A DNA stretch of 64,000 bases. Origin: Pseudomonas sihuiensis. Its GTDB lineage: Bacteria; Pseudomonadota; Gammaproteobacteria; Pseudomonadales; Pseudomonadaceae. Of the stretch, positions 50,262-59,549 are shown piece by piece. The stretch spans positions 4,526,001 to 4,590,000 of the forward strand of contig NZ_LT629797.1 in assembly GCF_900106015.1 (NCBI RefSeq), in the 5' to 3' direction. A program made the position numbers and the translations under genes. Each line of letters opens with the position of its first letter. Within the stretch, counting starts at the first letter, position 1. The notes under the pieces were generated by a model that ran no database searches, was not told where the DNA came from, and was given only the letters and a program-made list of their open reading frames with translations.

Positions 50262-50284
50262 ATACATAAATGAAAGGTATGTAT
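50262..50284. promoter_or_regulatory. LysR-type dyad ATACAT-N11-ATGTAT
   Basis: ATACAT (50262-50267) and ATGTAT (50279-50284) are inverted with 11 bases between. It contains the T-N11-A spacing common to LysR sites and lies between the divergent LysR gene and TDT exporter gene. A nearby AT-rich stretch (50292-50318) may hold the promoters. Confidence 0.45.
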
Positions 50285-50366
50285 CGAATGCTGAATATGT
50301 ATTTTTCATATGGCAAGCCAATTCTTACCCTTGCGCCATCACTCATGTCACGGGACCACCCGACTC

Positions 50367-51521
50367 ATGCCGCGCCCCTTCAGCCGTTTACCCGAGCCCC
50401 TGGCTTTCATTCGCCATTTCACTCCCAGCTGGTTCGCCGTGACCATGGGCACCGGTGTGCTGGCGTTGGTGATCGCTCATCTACCCTGGCCTTTGCCGGG
50501 ATTGCCGATGCTTGCCGAGGGGCTGTGGTTTGTCGCAGTCGGTCTGTTCGCGCTGTTCAGCCTGCTGTTTCTGCTGCGCCTGGCGCTGTTTCGCGAAACC
50601 ATCTGGCCGATGTTGCTGCATCCGGTGCAGTCGATGTTCCTTGGTGCCATTCCCATGGGCCTGGCGGTTCTGATCAAGGGCTTGCTGTTATTCGGTGTGC
50701 CGCGCTGGGGCGAAGGGATTTACGCGCTGGCCCATGCGCTGTGGTGGCTGGATGCGGCGCTGGCGCTACTCGGCGCCTTGTTTGTGCCTTATCTGATGTT
50801 CACCCGCCAGCATCATGCGCTGGAGAAACTCACCGCGGTCTGGCTGCTACCTATCGTCGCACCGGAGGTCGCCGCCAGCACGGCAGGGGCGCTGGCGCCG
50901 CATCTGGCGGCCGAGGCGGCGCAACAGTTGCTGGTCGCCGGTTTCGTGCTCTGGGGATTGTCGCTGTCGCTGGCGTTCTCGCTGATCACTCTGGTGTTGC
51001 TGCGCCTGGCCCTGCACAAATTGCCGGATACCGATTTTGCTGCCACCAGCTGGCTGCCGCTGGGGCCGCTGGCTACCGGCTGTCTGGGCTTGCTCAGCAT
51101 GGGCCAGGCGGCACCGCTGGCTTTTGCCGGTACGCCGCTGGTCAGCGCCGCCGAGCTGGCGCGGGATCTCGGTCTGATCGGCGGCCTGGCCTTATGGGGC
51201 GCTGGGCTGTGGTGGCTGGTGATCGCCACGCTGTTCACCCGTCACTACATCCGCGACAACATGCCGTTCAACCTCGGCTGGTGGGGTTTTACCTTTCCGC
51301 TGGGGGTATTCGCCCTGGCCACCTTTGAACTGCAGGCCGTGACCGGTTTGAGCCTGTTCGCCTTCATCGGTCTGCTGCTGGCGGTGCAACTGGCGGCGGT
51401 CTGGACGCTGGTGTTCAGTCGCACGCTCGCCGGCGTCTGGCATGGCGAGTTGTTTCAGGCACCTTGTCTGGGCGGACCGGGCAGCCCGGCGGTGAGCGTT
51501 CTGAGCGAGCAGGCGGGCTGA
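50367..51521 (+). CDS. TDT/SLAC1-family transporter (TehA- or sulfite-exporter-like)
   Basis: This 384-residue membrane protein has about ten hydrophobic segments and the TDT family start ([20 protein letters not shown]). Family members include tellurite-resistance TehA, plant SLAC1 anion channels and fungal sulfite exporter Ssu1; the substrate here is unknown, with sulfite one candidate. The start is uncertain: ATG 50367 gives a family-like N-terminus, while 50310 is in frame and longer. It lies divergent from a LysR gene. Confidence 0.85.
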   Translation: MPRPFSRLPEPLAFIRHFTPSWFAVTMGTGVLALVIAHLPWPLPGLPMLAEGLWFVAVGLFALFSLLFLLRLALFRETIWPMLLHPVQSMFLGAIPMGLAVLIKGLLLFGVPRWGEGIYALAHALWWLDAALALLGALFVPYLMFTRQHHALEKLTAVWLLPIVAPEVAASTAGALAPHLAAEAAQQLLVAGFVLWGLSLSLAFSLITLVLLRLALHKLPDTDFAATSWLPLGPLATGCLGLLSMGQAAPLAFAGTPLVSAAELARDLGLIGGLALWGAGLWWLVIATLFTRHYIRDNMPFNLGWWGFTFPLGVFALATFELQAVTGLSLFAFIGLLLAVQLAAVWTLVFSRTLAGVWHGELFQAPCLGGPGSPAVSVLSEQAG

Positions 51522-51630
51522 TTTGGTCTCTACGACCATCTGTCATTGCCCCATGGGGGCCGGCTGGGCGAAAATAGGCGTCTTTTTTCGCCCCCTTCAT
51601 TCAGAAGCAGCCCCCGTAGGAGATTCAGCG

Positions 51631-53631
51631 ATGCCCAGCCGTCGTGAGCGAGCCAATGCCATTCGTGCCCTGAGCATGGATGCCGTGCAGAAAGCCAACA
51701 GCGGCCACCCCGGTGCCCCCATGGGTATGGCGGACATCGCCGAAGTGCTGTGGCGCGACTACCTCAAGCACAACCCGAGCAACCCGAACTTCGCCGATCG
51801 TGACCGCTTCGTGCTGTCCAACGGTCATGGCTCGATGCTGATCTATTCGCTGCTGCACCTGACTGGTTACGACCTCGGCATCGAAGACCTCAAGCAGTTC
51901 CGCCAGCTGCACAGCCGTACCCCGGGCCACCCGGAATACGGTTACACCCCGGGTGTCGAGACCACCACCGGCCCGCTCGGCCAGGGCATCGCCAACGCCG
52001 TCGGCTTCGCCATCGCCGAGAAGGTGCTGGGCGCGCAGTTCAACCGTGAAGGCCACAACATCGTCGACCACAACACCTACGTGTTTCTCGGCGACGGCTG
52101 CATGATGGAAGGCATTTCCCATGAAGTCTGCTCGCTGGCCGGCACCCTGGGCCTGGGCAAACTGATCGCCTTCTACGACGACAACGGCATCTCCATCGAC
52201 GGTGAAGTCGAGGGCTGGTTCACCGACGACACGCCGAAGCGCTTCGAAGCCTACGGCTGGCAGGTGATTCGCAATGTCGACGGCCACGACGCCGAAGAGA
52301 TCAAGATGGCCATCGAGACCGCGCGCAAGAGCGTGGACCAACCGACCCTGATCTGCTGCAAGACCACCATCGGCTTCGGTTCGCCGAACAAGCAGGGCAA
52401 GGAAGAGTGCCACGGTGCGCCGCTGGGCAACGACGAAATCGCCCTGACCCGCGCCGCGCTGGGCTGGAATCATGGCCCGTTCGAAATCCCGGCCGAGATC
52501 TACGCCGAGTGGGACGCCAAGGCCGCCGGCGCTGCCGCCGAAGCCGCCTGGAACGACAAGTTCTCCGCCTACGCCGCTGCCCATCCCGAGCTGGCTGCCG
52601 AGTTCAAGCGCCGTATTGCCGGTGAGCTGCCGGCCGATTTCGCCGAGAAGGCTGCTGCCTATATCAAGGACGTGGCCGAGAAGGGCGAGACCATCGCCAG
52701 CCGCAAGGCCAGCCAGAACGCGCTGAATGCCTTCGGTCCGCTGCTGCCGGAATTCCTTGGCGGTTCGGCCGACCTGGCCGGCTCCAACCTGACCCTGTGG
52801 AAGGGCTGCAAGGGCGTCTCTGCTGAAGACGCGTCCGGCAACTACATGTTCTACGGCGTGCGCGAGTTCGGCATGAGCGCGATCATGAACGGTATCGCCC
52901 TGCACGGCGGTTTCGTGCCGTACGGCGCGACCTTCCTGATCTTCATGGAGTACGCGCGCAACGCCGTACGCATGTCCGCGCTGATGAAGAAACGTGTGCT
53001 GTACGTGTTCACCCACGACTCCATCGGTCTCGGCGAAGACGGCCCGACCCACCAGCCGATCGAGCAACTGGCCAGCCTGCGTGGCACGCCGAACCTCGAC
53101 ACCTGGCGCCCGGCCGATGCCGTGGAGTCCGCCGTGGCCTGGAAGTACGCCATCGAGCGCGCCGACGGCCCGAGCGCCCTGGTGTTCAGCCGCCAGAACC
53201 TGCCGCACCAGAGCCGCGATCCCCAGCAGCTTAGTGATATTGAACGTGGCGGTTACGTGCTCAAGGACAGCGCTGGCGAGCCGGAGCTGATCCTGATCGC
53301 CACCGGTTCGGAAGTCGGTCTGGCCGTGGCCGCCTACGACAAACTGACCGCCGCCGGGCGCAAGGTGCGCGTGGTGTCGATGCCGTCCACCAGTGTGTTC
53401 GACGCTCAGGACGCCGGCTACAAGCAGGACGTGCTGCCGCTGCAGGTCGGTGCGCGTATCGCCATCGAGGCCTCGCACGCCGACTACTGGTACAAGTACG
53501 TGGGCCTGGAAGGTCGCATCATCGGCATGACCAGCTTCGGCGAGTCGGCCCCGGCTCCGGCCCTGTTCGAGCACTTCGGCTTCACCGTCGACAACATCGT
53601 CGCCACTGCCGAAGAACTGCTGGACGCCTGA
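51631..53631 (+). CDS. tktA: Transketolase
   Basis: A 666-residue TPP enzyme ([20 protein letters not shown], then [20 protein letters not shown] and [16 protein letters not shown] in the TPP region, and [20 protein letters not shown] in the pyrimidine domain). It moves two-carbon units between pentose phosphates, fructose-6-phosphate and erythrose-4-phosphate. TAGGAG lies 7 bases before the ATG at 51631; in-frame ATGs further 5' lack support. It is first in tkt-epd-pgk-fba, so its product erythrose-4-phosphate feeds the next gene. Confidence 0.97.
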   Translation: MPSRRERANAIRALSMDAVQKANSGHPGAPMGMADIAEVLWRDYLKHNPSNPNFADRDRFVLSNGHGSMLIYSLLHLTGYDLGIEDLKQFRQLHSRTPGHPEYGYTPGVETTTGPLGQGIANAVGFAIAEKVLGAQFNREGHNIVDHNTYVFLGDGCMMEGISHEVCSLAGTLGLGKLIAFYDDNGISIDGEVEGWFTDDTPKRFEAYGWQVIRNVDGHDAEEIKMAIETARKSVDQPTLICCKTTIGFGSPNKQGKEECHGAPLGNDEIALTRAALGWNHGPFEIPAEIYAEWDAKAAGAAAEAAWNDKFSAYAAAHPELAAEFKRRIAGELPADFAEKAAAYIKDVAEKGETIASRKASQNALNAFGPLLPEFLGGSADLAGSNLTLWKGCKGVSAEDASGNYMFYGVREFGMSAIMNGIALHGGFVPYGATFLIFMEYARNAVRMSALMKKRVLYVFTHDSIGLGEDGPTHQPIEQLASLRGTPNLDTWRPADAVESAVAWKYAIERADGPSALVFSRQNLPHQSRDPQQLSDIERGGYVLKDSAGEPELILIATGSEVGLAVAAYDKLTAAGRKVRVVSMPSTSVFDAQDAGYKQDVLPLQVGARIAIEASHADYWYKYVGLEGRIIGMTSFGESAPAPALFEHFGFTVDNIVATAEELLDA

Positions 53632-53643
53632 GTTGAGAACGAC

Positions 53644-53699
53644 GCTGTAGCGGTGGATCGGGGCGCTTAACTGGCGCCCTGTTCATCCACCATTACAGC
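53644..53699. repeat. Interrupted hairpin between tktA and epd
   Basis: Three blocks pair across a loop: GCTGTA/TACAGC, GGTGGAT/ATCCACC and GGGCGC/GCGCCC, separated by unpaired bases. The GTAGCGGTGGAT start resembles the GTAGGGTGGAT hairpin near 39381. It lies 12 bases after the tktA stop and may adjust read-through to epd. Confidence 0.6.
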
Positions 53700-53751
53700 G
53701 CCCGGTGGATCGATGAAGCGCGACCCACTCTATGTTCATCCGAGACCTCTT

Positions 53752-54867
53752 ATGTCCAATCGCCCCTATCGTGTCGCCCTCAACGGCTATGGCCGCATCG
53801 GCCGTTGCGTGCTGCGCGCGCTGCACGAGCGTGGCAATTCAGCGAGCCTGGAAATCGTCGCGCTGAACGACCTGGCCGATCAGGCCAGCATCGAATACCT
53901 GACCCGCTTCGACTCCACTCACGGGCGCTTTCCCGGCGAGGTGAAGGTCGATGGCGACTGTCTGCACATCAACGGCGACTGCGTGAAGGTGCTGCGCCAG
54001 AGCGAGCCTGAGGCCATTGACTGGGCAGCGCTGGACATCGATCTGCTGCTCGAGTGCTCCGGGCAATACACCACGCGTGCCGATGCCGAGCGCTTTCTCG
54101 CTGCCGGCGCGCCGCGGGTGTTGCTGTCGCAGCCGATGGCCAGCGAGGCGGATATCGATGCCACCGTGGTCTACGGCGTCAACCAGGCCTGTCTGTCAGG
54201 TGCCGAGCGTCTGGTATCGAATGCATCCTGTACCACCAACTGCGGCGTGCCGCTGTTGAAACTTCTCGATGAGGTGGTGGGTCTGGAGTACGTCTCCATT
54301 ACCACCATCCATTCGGCGATGAACGACCAACCAGTGATCGATGCCTACCACCACGAAGACTTGCGCCGTACGCGCTCGGCCTTCCAGTCGGTGATCCCGG
54401 TATCCACCGGGTTGGCGCGGGGTATCGAGCGTCTGCTGCCGGAACTGACCGGGCGTATCCAGGCCAAGGCCATCCGGGTGCCGACGGTCAACGTCTCGTG
54501 CCTGGACATCACCCTGCAGACGGCGCGCGATACGTCTGCAGAAGAGATCAACCGCGTGCTGCGTCAGGCGGCGGAAAGTGGCCCGCTCAAGGGGCTGCTG
54601 GCCTACACCGAGCTGCCGCACGCCAGCTGCGACTTCAACCACGACCCGCACTCGGCCATCGTCGACGGCAGCCAGACCCGCGTGTCCGGCCCGCGCCTGG
54701 TCAACCTGCTGGCCTGGTTCGACAACGAGTGGGGGTTCGCCAACCGTATGCTCGATGTTGCTGAACATTTTCTCCTACAAGCCAATCAAGCCAATCCACA
54801 AGTGAGCGAGCTAGAGCGAGACAAGGCAAAAACAGGCGAAGAAGCGCAGTTTACGAGGTGTAAATGA
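53752..54867 (+). CDS. epd: Erythrose-4-phosphate dehydrogenase Epd with repeat-derived C-terminus
   Basis: A 371-residue GAPDH-like enzyme with the NAD site NGYGRIGRCVLRAL near 9 and the catalytic cysteine in SNASCTTNC. Epd oxidises erythrose-4-phosphate to 4-phosphoerythronate for pyridoxal phosphate synthesis. The ATG at 53752 opens with MSNRPYRVALNGYGR; the start at 53713 has no support. The normal end is near ANRMLDVAEHFLLQ. The last 24 or so residues (from NPQVSELERD to FTRCK) are read from the structured repeat at 54791-54924, including the stop codon. pgk follows. Confidence 0.93.
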   Translation: MSNRPYRVALNGYGRIGRCVLRALHERGNSASLEIVALNDLADQASIEYLTRFDSTHGRFPGEVKVDGDCLHINGDCVKVLRQSEPEAIDWAALDIDLLLECSGQYTTRADAERFLAAGAPRVLLSQPMASEADIDATVVYGVNQACLSGAERLVSNASCTTNCGVPLLKLLDEVVGLEYVSITTIHSAMNDQPVIDAYHHEDLRRTRSAFQSVIPVSTGLARGIERLLPELTGRIQAKAIRVPTVNVSCLDITLQTARDTSAEEINRVLRQAAESGPLKGLLAYTELPHASCDFNHDPHSAIVDGSQTRVSGPRLVNLLAWFDNEWGFANRMLDVAEHFLLQANQANPQVSELERDKAKTGEEAQFTRCK

Positions 54868-54924
54868 GCATTCTGAGCCTGTTTTTAACGCAGTATCGCC
54901 GACGCGCAGCCGCTTGTGGTTTGG
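54791..54924. repeat. Structured intergenic hairpin element, copy 2
   Basis: The terminal arms are CCAATCCACAAG (54791-54802) and CTTGTGGTTTGG (54913-54924), pairing at 11 of 12 positions. The core helix AAAAACAGGC/GCCTGTTTTT and apical TTTAC-GAGGT-GTAAA hairpin match copy 1 at 11985-12110. Differences in core helices are compensatory (54840/54874, 54821/54894, 54816/54899); the other clear core change is in the apical loop. The arms are unrelated to those of copy 1. It encodes the epd tail and ends 29 bases before pgk. Confidence 0.85.
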
Positions 54925-54953
54925 CGTAACCAGCCCCCGTGAAGGACTGATTT

Positions 54954-56114
54954 ATGACCGTTCTGAAGATGACCGACCTCGACCTCGCCGGTAAGCGCGT
55001 GTTGATCCGCGAAGACCTCAACGTCCCGGTGAAGGACGGTGTGGTAAAGAGCGACGCACGTATCCTCGCCTCCTTGCCGACCATCAAGCTGGCGCTGGAG
55101 AAGGGCGCTGCCGTGCTGGTCTGCTCGCACCTGGGCCGTCCGGAAGAGGGCATCTACAGCGAGGAAGACAGCCTGGCGCCGGTCGCCGCCTACCTGAGCA
55201 AGGCGCTCGACCGCGACGTGCCGCTGGTCAAGGACTACCTCGGCGGTGTCGAGGTCAAGGCCGGTGAGCTGGTGCTGCTGGAGAACGTGCGCTTCAACAA
55301 GGGCGAGAAGAAGAACACCGACGAGCTGGCCCAGCAGTACGCCGCCCTGTGCGACGTGTTCGTGATGGACGCCTTCGGTACCGCTCACCGCGCCCAGGGT
55401 TCGACCCACGGTGTGGCCAAGTTCGCCAAGGTCGCCTGTGCCGGCCCGCTGCTGGCTGCCGAGCTGGAAGCCCTGGGCAAGGCCCTGGACAAGCCGGCGC
55501 GGCCGATGCTGGCCATCGTCGCCGGCTCCAAGGTGTCGACCAAGCTCGACGTGCTCAACTCCCTGGCCGACATCTGCGACTCGCTGATCGTCGGCGGCGG
55601 CATCGCCAACACCTTCCTCGCCGCAGCCGGCCTGCCGGTGGGCAAGTCGCTGTACGAGGCCGACCTGGTCGACACCGCCAAGGCCATCGCGGCCAAGGTC
55701 AGCGTACCGCTGCCGGTGGACGTGGTGGTGGCCAAGGAATTCGCCGAATCGGCCTCCGCCACCGTCAAGGCGGTCAAGGACGTGGCTGAAGACGACATGA
55801 TCCTCGACATCGGCCCGCAGACTGCGGCGATGTTCGCCGAGATGCTCAAGGCTTCGCAGACCATCCTGTGGAACGGCCCGGTCGGTGTGTTCGAGTTCGA
55901 CCAGTTCGGCAACGGCACCAAGGCCCTGGCCTTGGCCATCGCTGAAAGCCCGGCGTTCTCCATTGCTGGCGGTGGCGACACCCTGGCCGCCATCGACAAA
56001 TACGGTGTGGCCGAGAAGATTTCCTACATTTCCACCGGTGGCGGCGCTTTCCTCGAGTTCGTCGAAGGCAAGGTGCTGCCGGCCGTGCAAGTGCTGGAGC
56101 AACGCGCGCAATAA
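54954..56114 (+). CDS. pgk: Phosphoglycerate kinase Pgk
   Basis: A 386-residue kinase that interconverts 1,3-bisphosphoglycerate and 3-phosphoglycerate with ADP/ATP. Landmarks are [16 protein letters not shown] near the N-terminus, [30 protein letters not shown] near 180, and the C-terminal [19 protein letters not shown] precedes the ATG at 54954. It lies 86 bases after epd; the structured repeat fills most of that space and would be in the leader of any pgk message read from epd. Confidence 0.97.
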   Translation: MTVLKMTDLDLAGKRVLIREDLNVPVKDGVVKSDARILASLPTIKLALEKGAAVLVCSHLGRPEEGIYSEEDSLAPVAAYLSKALDRDVPLVKDYLGGVEVKAGELVLLENVRFNKGEKKNTDELAQQYAALCDVFVMDAFGTAHRAQGSTHGVAKFAKVACAGPLLAAELEALGKALDKPARPMLAIVAGSKVSTKLDVLNSLADICDSLIVGGGIANTFLAAAGLPVGKSLYEADLVDTAKAIAAKVSVPLPVDVVVAKEFAESASATVKAVKDVAEDDMILDIGPQTAAMFAEMLKASQTILWNGPVGVFEFDQFGNGTKALALAIAESPAFSIAGGGDTLAAIDKYGVAEKISYISTGGGAFLEFVEGKVLPAVQVLEQRAQ

Positions 56115-56217
56115 ACACCGACTAGGGTGAGGGAGAGTCCTTCACCCGCCGCGGATTAAACCCTGACGTGAACGGATGGTCTGTAGAAAACCGGATCATC
56201 GAACAAGGAGTCATGTC

Positions 56218-56403
56218 ATGGACAAGTTAGCCGCATTGAGCGTGATTGGTATGTTGCTGGCCGGTTGTGCCGGCGCAGGAAGGGAGGCGGCCTGCGAGGT
56301 ATTCAGTCCGGCGCAGATCGAAACCCCGACCACTCAGGATGATCAGCGTGTCGAGGAAAGTACTGGCCAGCCTACTGGCCCGGCGCCGGAACAGCGTTGC
56401 TGA
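56218..56403 (+). CDS. Small putative lipoprotein (61 residues)
   Basis: A 61-residue protein with the lipoprotein motif LLAGC (Cys17) and a short polar tail rich in Thr, Gln, Glu and Pro ending in RC. AAGGAG stands 8 bases before the ATG at 56218; ATG 56213 is out of frame. I do not recognise it. It sits between pgk and the MliC-like gene with a 13-base gap, so the two lipoproteins are probably co-transcribed. Confidence 0.6.
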   Translation: MDKLAALSVIGMLLAGCAGAGREAACEVFSPAQIETPTTQDDQRVEESTGQPTGPAPEQRC

Positions 56404-56416
56404 CGAGGTGAGGTAA

Positions 56417-56743
56417 TTGAGCGGGATCAAATTGACGGGGCTCGCTGCCATTGCCCTGGTGCTGGCAGCCTGCAGTAGCCAGCCGGCCGCGCCGGATCAG
56501 TGGAATCGCTGGGTATGCGACAGCCAGACTGAAGTGCTGTGGCGCTTCGCCAACGGCAGCGTCGACCAGGTGGATGTGCGCCTGGGCGGTGACGACATCG
56601 TCTATCGTCTGACTCAGGAGCCGGCAGGATCTGGCGCGCTGTACAGTGACGGGCGTCTGTCCTTCCACACCAAGGGTGAGGAAGGCCTGGTCTACTGGAC
56701 GGCGACCGATGACCTGATAGGCCGCGGCTGCAAGGCCCCGTAA
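56417..56743 (+). CDS. MliC-like lipoprotein (lysozyme inhibitor family)
   Basis: This 108-residue lipoprotein has lipobox VLAAC (Cys19) and a short domain with WVCDSQTEVLWRFANGSVDQ, GSGALYSDGRLSFHTKGEEG and a final Cys105. The pattern fits MliC/PliC, membrane-bound inhibitors of c-type lysozyme, with Cys34 and Cys105 as a likely disulfide. The start is TTG at 56417, preceded by GAGGTGAGG. The assignment is by motif, so moderate. Confidence 0.75.
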   Translation: MSGIKLTGLAAIALVLAACSSQPAAPDQWNRWVCDSQTEVLWRFANGSVDQVDVRLGGDDIVYRLTQEPAGSGALYSDGRLSFHTKGEEGLVYWTATDDLIGRGCKAP

Positions 56744-56866
56744 CATCCTCGGCGACGCCGAGACGAGAACTGCGGGCATGCCCGAGCTTCAGGAAACTTG
56801 AACAACGCCTGCCCCTGCGGCAGGCTTGCACGATTAACGACCTCCAAACCGGGAGACAGAAACACC

Positions 56867-57931
56867 ATGGCACTTATCAGCATGCGCCAGATGCTCGACC
56901 ACGCCGCCGAATTCGGCTACGGCGTGCCGGCCTTCAACGTCAACAACCTCGAGCAGATGCGCGCCATCATGGAAGCCGCCGACAAGACCGATTCGCCGGT
57001 CATCGTCCAGGCCTCCGCTGGTGCCCGCAAGTACGCAGGTGCGCCATTCCTGCGCCACCTGATCCTGGCTGCCATCGAAGAATTTCCACATATCCCGGTG
57101 TGCATGCACCAGGATCACGGCACCAGCCCTGACGTGTGCCAACGCTCCATCCAGCTGGGTTTTTCCTCGGTGATGATGGACGGCTCGCTGAAGGAAGACG
57201 GCAAGACCCCGGCCGATTATGAATACAACGTCCGCGTAACCCAGCAGACCGTGGCGTTCGCCCATGCTTGCGGCGTGTCCGTGGAAGGCGAACTGGGTTG
57301 CCTGGGCAGCCTGGAAACCGGCATGGCCGGTGAAGAAGACGGTGTCGGCGCCGAAGGCGTGCTCGATCACAGCCAACTGCTGACCGACCCGGAGGAAGCC
57401 GCTGACTTCGTCAAGAAGACCCAGGTCGATGCCCTGGCCATCGCCATCGGCACCAGCCACGGCGCTTACAAGTTCACCAAGCCGCCAACCGGCGACGTGC
57501 TCTCCATCGAGCGCATCAAGGAAATCCACAAGCGCATCCCCAACACCCACCTGGTGATGCACGGTTCTTCCTCCGTGCCGCAGGAATGGCTGAAGGTGAT
57601 CAACGAATTCGGCGGCGACATCAAGGAAACCTACGGTGTGCCGGTCGAGGAAATCGTCGAAGGCATCAAGCACGGCGTGCGCAAGGTCAATATCGATACC
57701 GACCTGCGTCTGGCCTCTACCGGTGCCATTCGCCGCATGATGGCCGAGCATCCGAGCGAGTTCGATCCGCGCAAGTTCTTCGCCAAGACCATCGTCGCCA
57801 TGCGTGACATCTGCATCGCCCGCTACGAAGCCTTCGGCACCGCTGGCAACGCCTCCAAGATCAAACCGATCTCCCTGGAAGGCATGTACCAGCGCTATGC
57901 CAGCGGCGAGCTGAACGCCAAGGTCAACTGA
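56867..57931 (+). CDS. fba: Fructose-bisphosphate aldolase, class II
   Basis: This 354-residue class II aldolase (Calvin-cycle subtype) has metal-site motifs [20 protein letters not shown] and VMHGSSSVP, and the [16 protein letters not shown] phosphate loop. It cleaves fructose-1,6-bisphosphate into triose phosphates. GGGAGACAG precedes the ATG at 56867; the in-frame start at 56798 is not used. The gene closes the tkt-epd-pgk-fba run and is followed by a terminator. Confidence 0.96.
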   Translation: MALISMRQMLDHAAEFGYGVPAFNVNNLEQMRAIMEAADKTDSPVIVQASAGARKYAGAPFLRHLILAAIEEFPHIPVCMHQDHGTSPDVCQRSIQLGFSSVMMDGSLKEDGKTPADYEYNVRVTQQTVAFAHACGVSVEGELGCLGSLETGMAGEEDGVGAEGVLDHSQLLTDPEEAADFVKKTQVDALAIAIGTSHGAYKFTKPPTGDVLSIERIKEIHKRIPNTHLVMHGSSSVPQEWLKVINEFGGDIKETYGVPVEEIVEGIKHGVRKVNIDTDLRLASTGAIRRMMAEHPSEFDPRKFFAKTIVAMRDICIARYEAFGTAGNASKIKPISLEGMYQRYASGELNAKVN

Positions 57932-57965
57932 TCCGGCGCGGGCCAACGCCCGCCCGGACCAGCCG

Positions 57966-57998
57966 AAAGCCGCGATTGCGCAAGCGTCGCGGCTTTTT
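57966..57998 (+). terminator. Intrinsic terminator after fba
   Basis: AAAGCCGCGA (57966-57975) with TCGCGGCTTT (57987-57996), an 11-base loop and a T-run. It also lies 20 bases beyond the alginate lyase stop (58018) on the other strand, so may serve both. Confidence 0.85.
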
Positions 57999-58017
57999 AA
58001 TGCCTGGCGTTTGGGGC

Positions 58018-58701
58018 TCAGGGCGCTGTGCTGAGCAACGCGCGATGCTCGATGCTCAACTGGTCGAAGCGCGCAGCGCCGGCTTCGGTCTCGTAGCCGG
58101 TGTTGTCCTGGGTGTAGACGCCGGCCTTGAAATACAGCGGTTTGGCCGCCCAGGATGAGTCCAGGCGGGTGCTCCAGCTGGTCCTGTCGAGCTGGATCGC
58201 CAGGGTGCCGTCGGGCTTCAGGTTGATCGCATAGCTGAACGCCTGATTGAGCGCGATGCCACTGGCCACGGTTACCGTCTGAATCTCGGCATTCGGCGTC
58301 ATGCGTACCTTGGCGACGATGTTGCCGCTGGCGGTCTTGGTCTTGTACTGGTACTCCAGCTTGAGCAGCGGCATCGAGCTCTTGTAGGCATGGATCTGGC
58401 CGATGACGATCTTGCCGGTCGACGGCACCTGGCTGACGCTCAGCGCGGCGCGCAGGAAATGGTCGGCGCCGGGGTAGGTCCAGTTGCGCAGGCTGCCATC
58501 GGCGTAGGTCTCGCGCAGTTCGCTGCGTGGATAGCTGGCACTTTCGGTGGTGGTGCCGTTGACCGGTGACCAGAAGAAGATGGCGCCATCTTTGGACTGG
58601 AAATAGTGATCCTGATAACCACCGGCCAGAACGCGGGTCTCGATGGTGGTCGCGGGGACGCCGACTGGAATGCTGAGATTCCACATGGCGAGTTCGATCA
58701 T
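58018..58701 (-). CDS. Polysaccharide lyase family 7 alginate lyase, no signal peptide
   Basis: This 227-residue protein is a jelly-roll alginate lyase of PL7. The three family motifs are present: RSELRE (59-64), QIH (102-104) and YFKAGVYTQ (190-198). It cleaves alginate by beta-elimination. There is no signal peptide: the start is MIELAMWNLSIP. AGGAG lies 8 bases before the ATG at 58701, and a TTG at 58707 is too close to it. Similar short leaderless PL7 proteins exist in P. aeruginosa. It stands alone, with no alginate uptake genes beside it. Confidence 0.92.
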   Translation of the reverse strand: MIELAMWNLSIPVGVPATTIETRVLAGGYQDHYFQSKDGAIFFWSPVNGTTTESASYPRSELRETYADGSLRNWTYPGADHFLRAALSVSQVPSTGKIVIGQIHAYKSSMPLLKLEYQYKTKTASGNIVAKVRMTPNAEIQTVTVASGIALNQAFSYAINLKPDGTLAIQLDRTSWSTRLDSSWAAKPLYFKAGVYTQDNTGYETEAGAARFDQLSIEHRALLSTAP

Positions 58702-59059
58702 GTTCAAAGCTCCTGAGAAACGGAAACTTCAGTCGGGGGCACATCTCATCCAGGAGTCAGTAACGGCTTACTTGGCGTTCCGGCGTGTGACACGCGAGCT
58801 AGAAGGGTGGCAGGGCTGCCTGTCACGAGCAGCGAGTGCGCTCGTGGCGCGCTTTATAACGGCAACCGGGGCGAAAGCGTGATGACCGTCTGTCGCTTTA
58901 TTGGCGCCAATATAAAGTCGTTATCATTGGGCTTTCGATCCCCGCCGTTTTCGATCGACCCAGGTTTGCCGCAGGTAAAACCCTGTAAAACACCTGGGGC
59001 ATAACGGTGGGTGGGGTGCGCCATAATTCGCGCACTGTCGTTCCGGGAAACTGCCCCCC
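58702..59059. promoter_or_regulatory. Intergenic region with ATTGGCGCCAAT palindrome
   Basis: This 358-base gap has no convincing gene. It must hold the lyase promoter (minus) and that of the membrane protein (plus). The 12-base palindrome ATTGGCGCCAAT at 58900-58911 is flanked by CTTT and AAAG in inverted order with one extra base, an AT-rich island fitting an operator. Confidence 0.4.
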
Positions 59060-59536
59060 ATGTCCAGCAAGCCACGTCTGTTGCTCGCTTTCCTCCTCGC
59101 CGTGTTGCTGGCCTCGCTGCTTGCCTCGATCTTCCAGACTCAGACCAACCTCGCCGCCTTGCAGGCGCTCGGTGCACCGATGCCGCTGGATGTGCGCGTT
59201 GGCACCACCTGTCTCGATCTGCTCGGTTTCGCGCCGACCTTCGCCCTGCTCAGTGCTCTGGGCTTTCTGTTCGCCCTGCCGCTGGCTGCCTGGTTGGCGC
59301 GGCGCATGCCGTCGCTACGGTGGCTGATCTTCGTGCTGGCGGGCGCGGCAGCGATCTGGACGGCGCTGGCGCTGGCCAATGCGCTGGCACCGATGCCGAC
59401 GCTGATCGCCGCCGACCGCAGCCCGTTCGGCACGCTCGGGCTGATGGCCTGCGGCAGCGTCGGTGCGCTGCTGTTCGGTCTGCTCGGTCGGCGGGTGCGC
59501 TACCGGGCGCAGCCAACTTCTTCCGATTCTCTGTGA
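59060..59536 (+). CDS. Unknown inner-membrane protein, about four helices
   Basis: A 158-residue hydrophobic protein with likely membrane segments at about 5-27, 53-78, 86-108 and 123-143. Short basic stretches (ARRMP, RRVRYR) suggest the inside. I do not recognise the family. It is followed 13 bases later by a PQQ-type dehydrogenase gene, so the two are probably co-transcribed, though a functional link is not known. Confidence 0.6.
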   Translation: MSSKPRLLLAFLLAVLLASLLASIFQTQTNLAALQALGAPMPLDVRVGTTCLDLLGFAPTFALLSALGFLFALPLAAWLARRMPSLRWLIFVLAGAAAIWTALALANALAPMPTLIAADRSPFGTLGLMACGSVGALLFGLLGRRVRYRAQPTSSDSL

Positions 59537-59549
59537 CAAGGCGTTGCCC

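Noticed and set aside
56834..58744. A 636-codon minus-strand ORF over fba and the alginate lyase
   Set aside because: It crosses the terminator and is in the wrong frame for both real genes.
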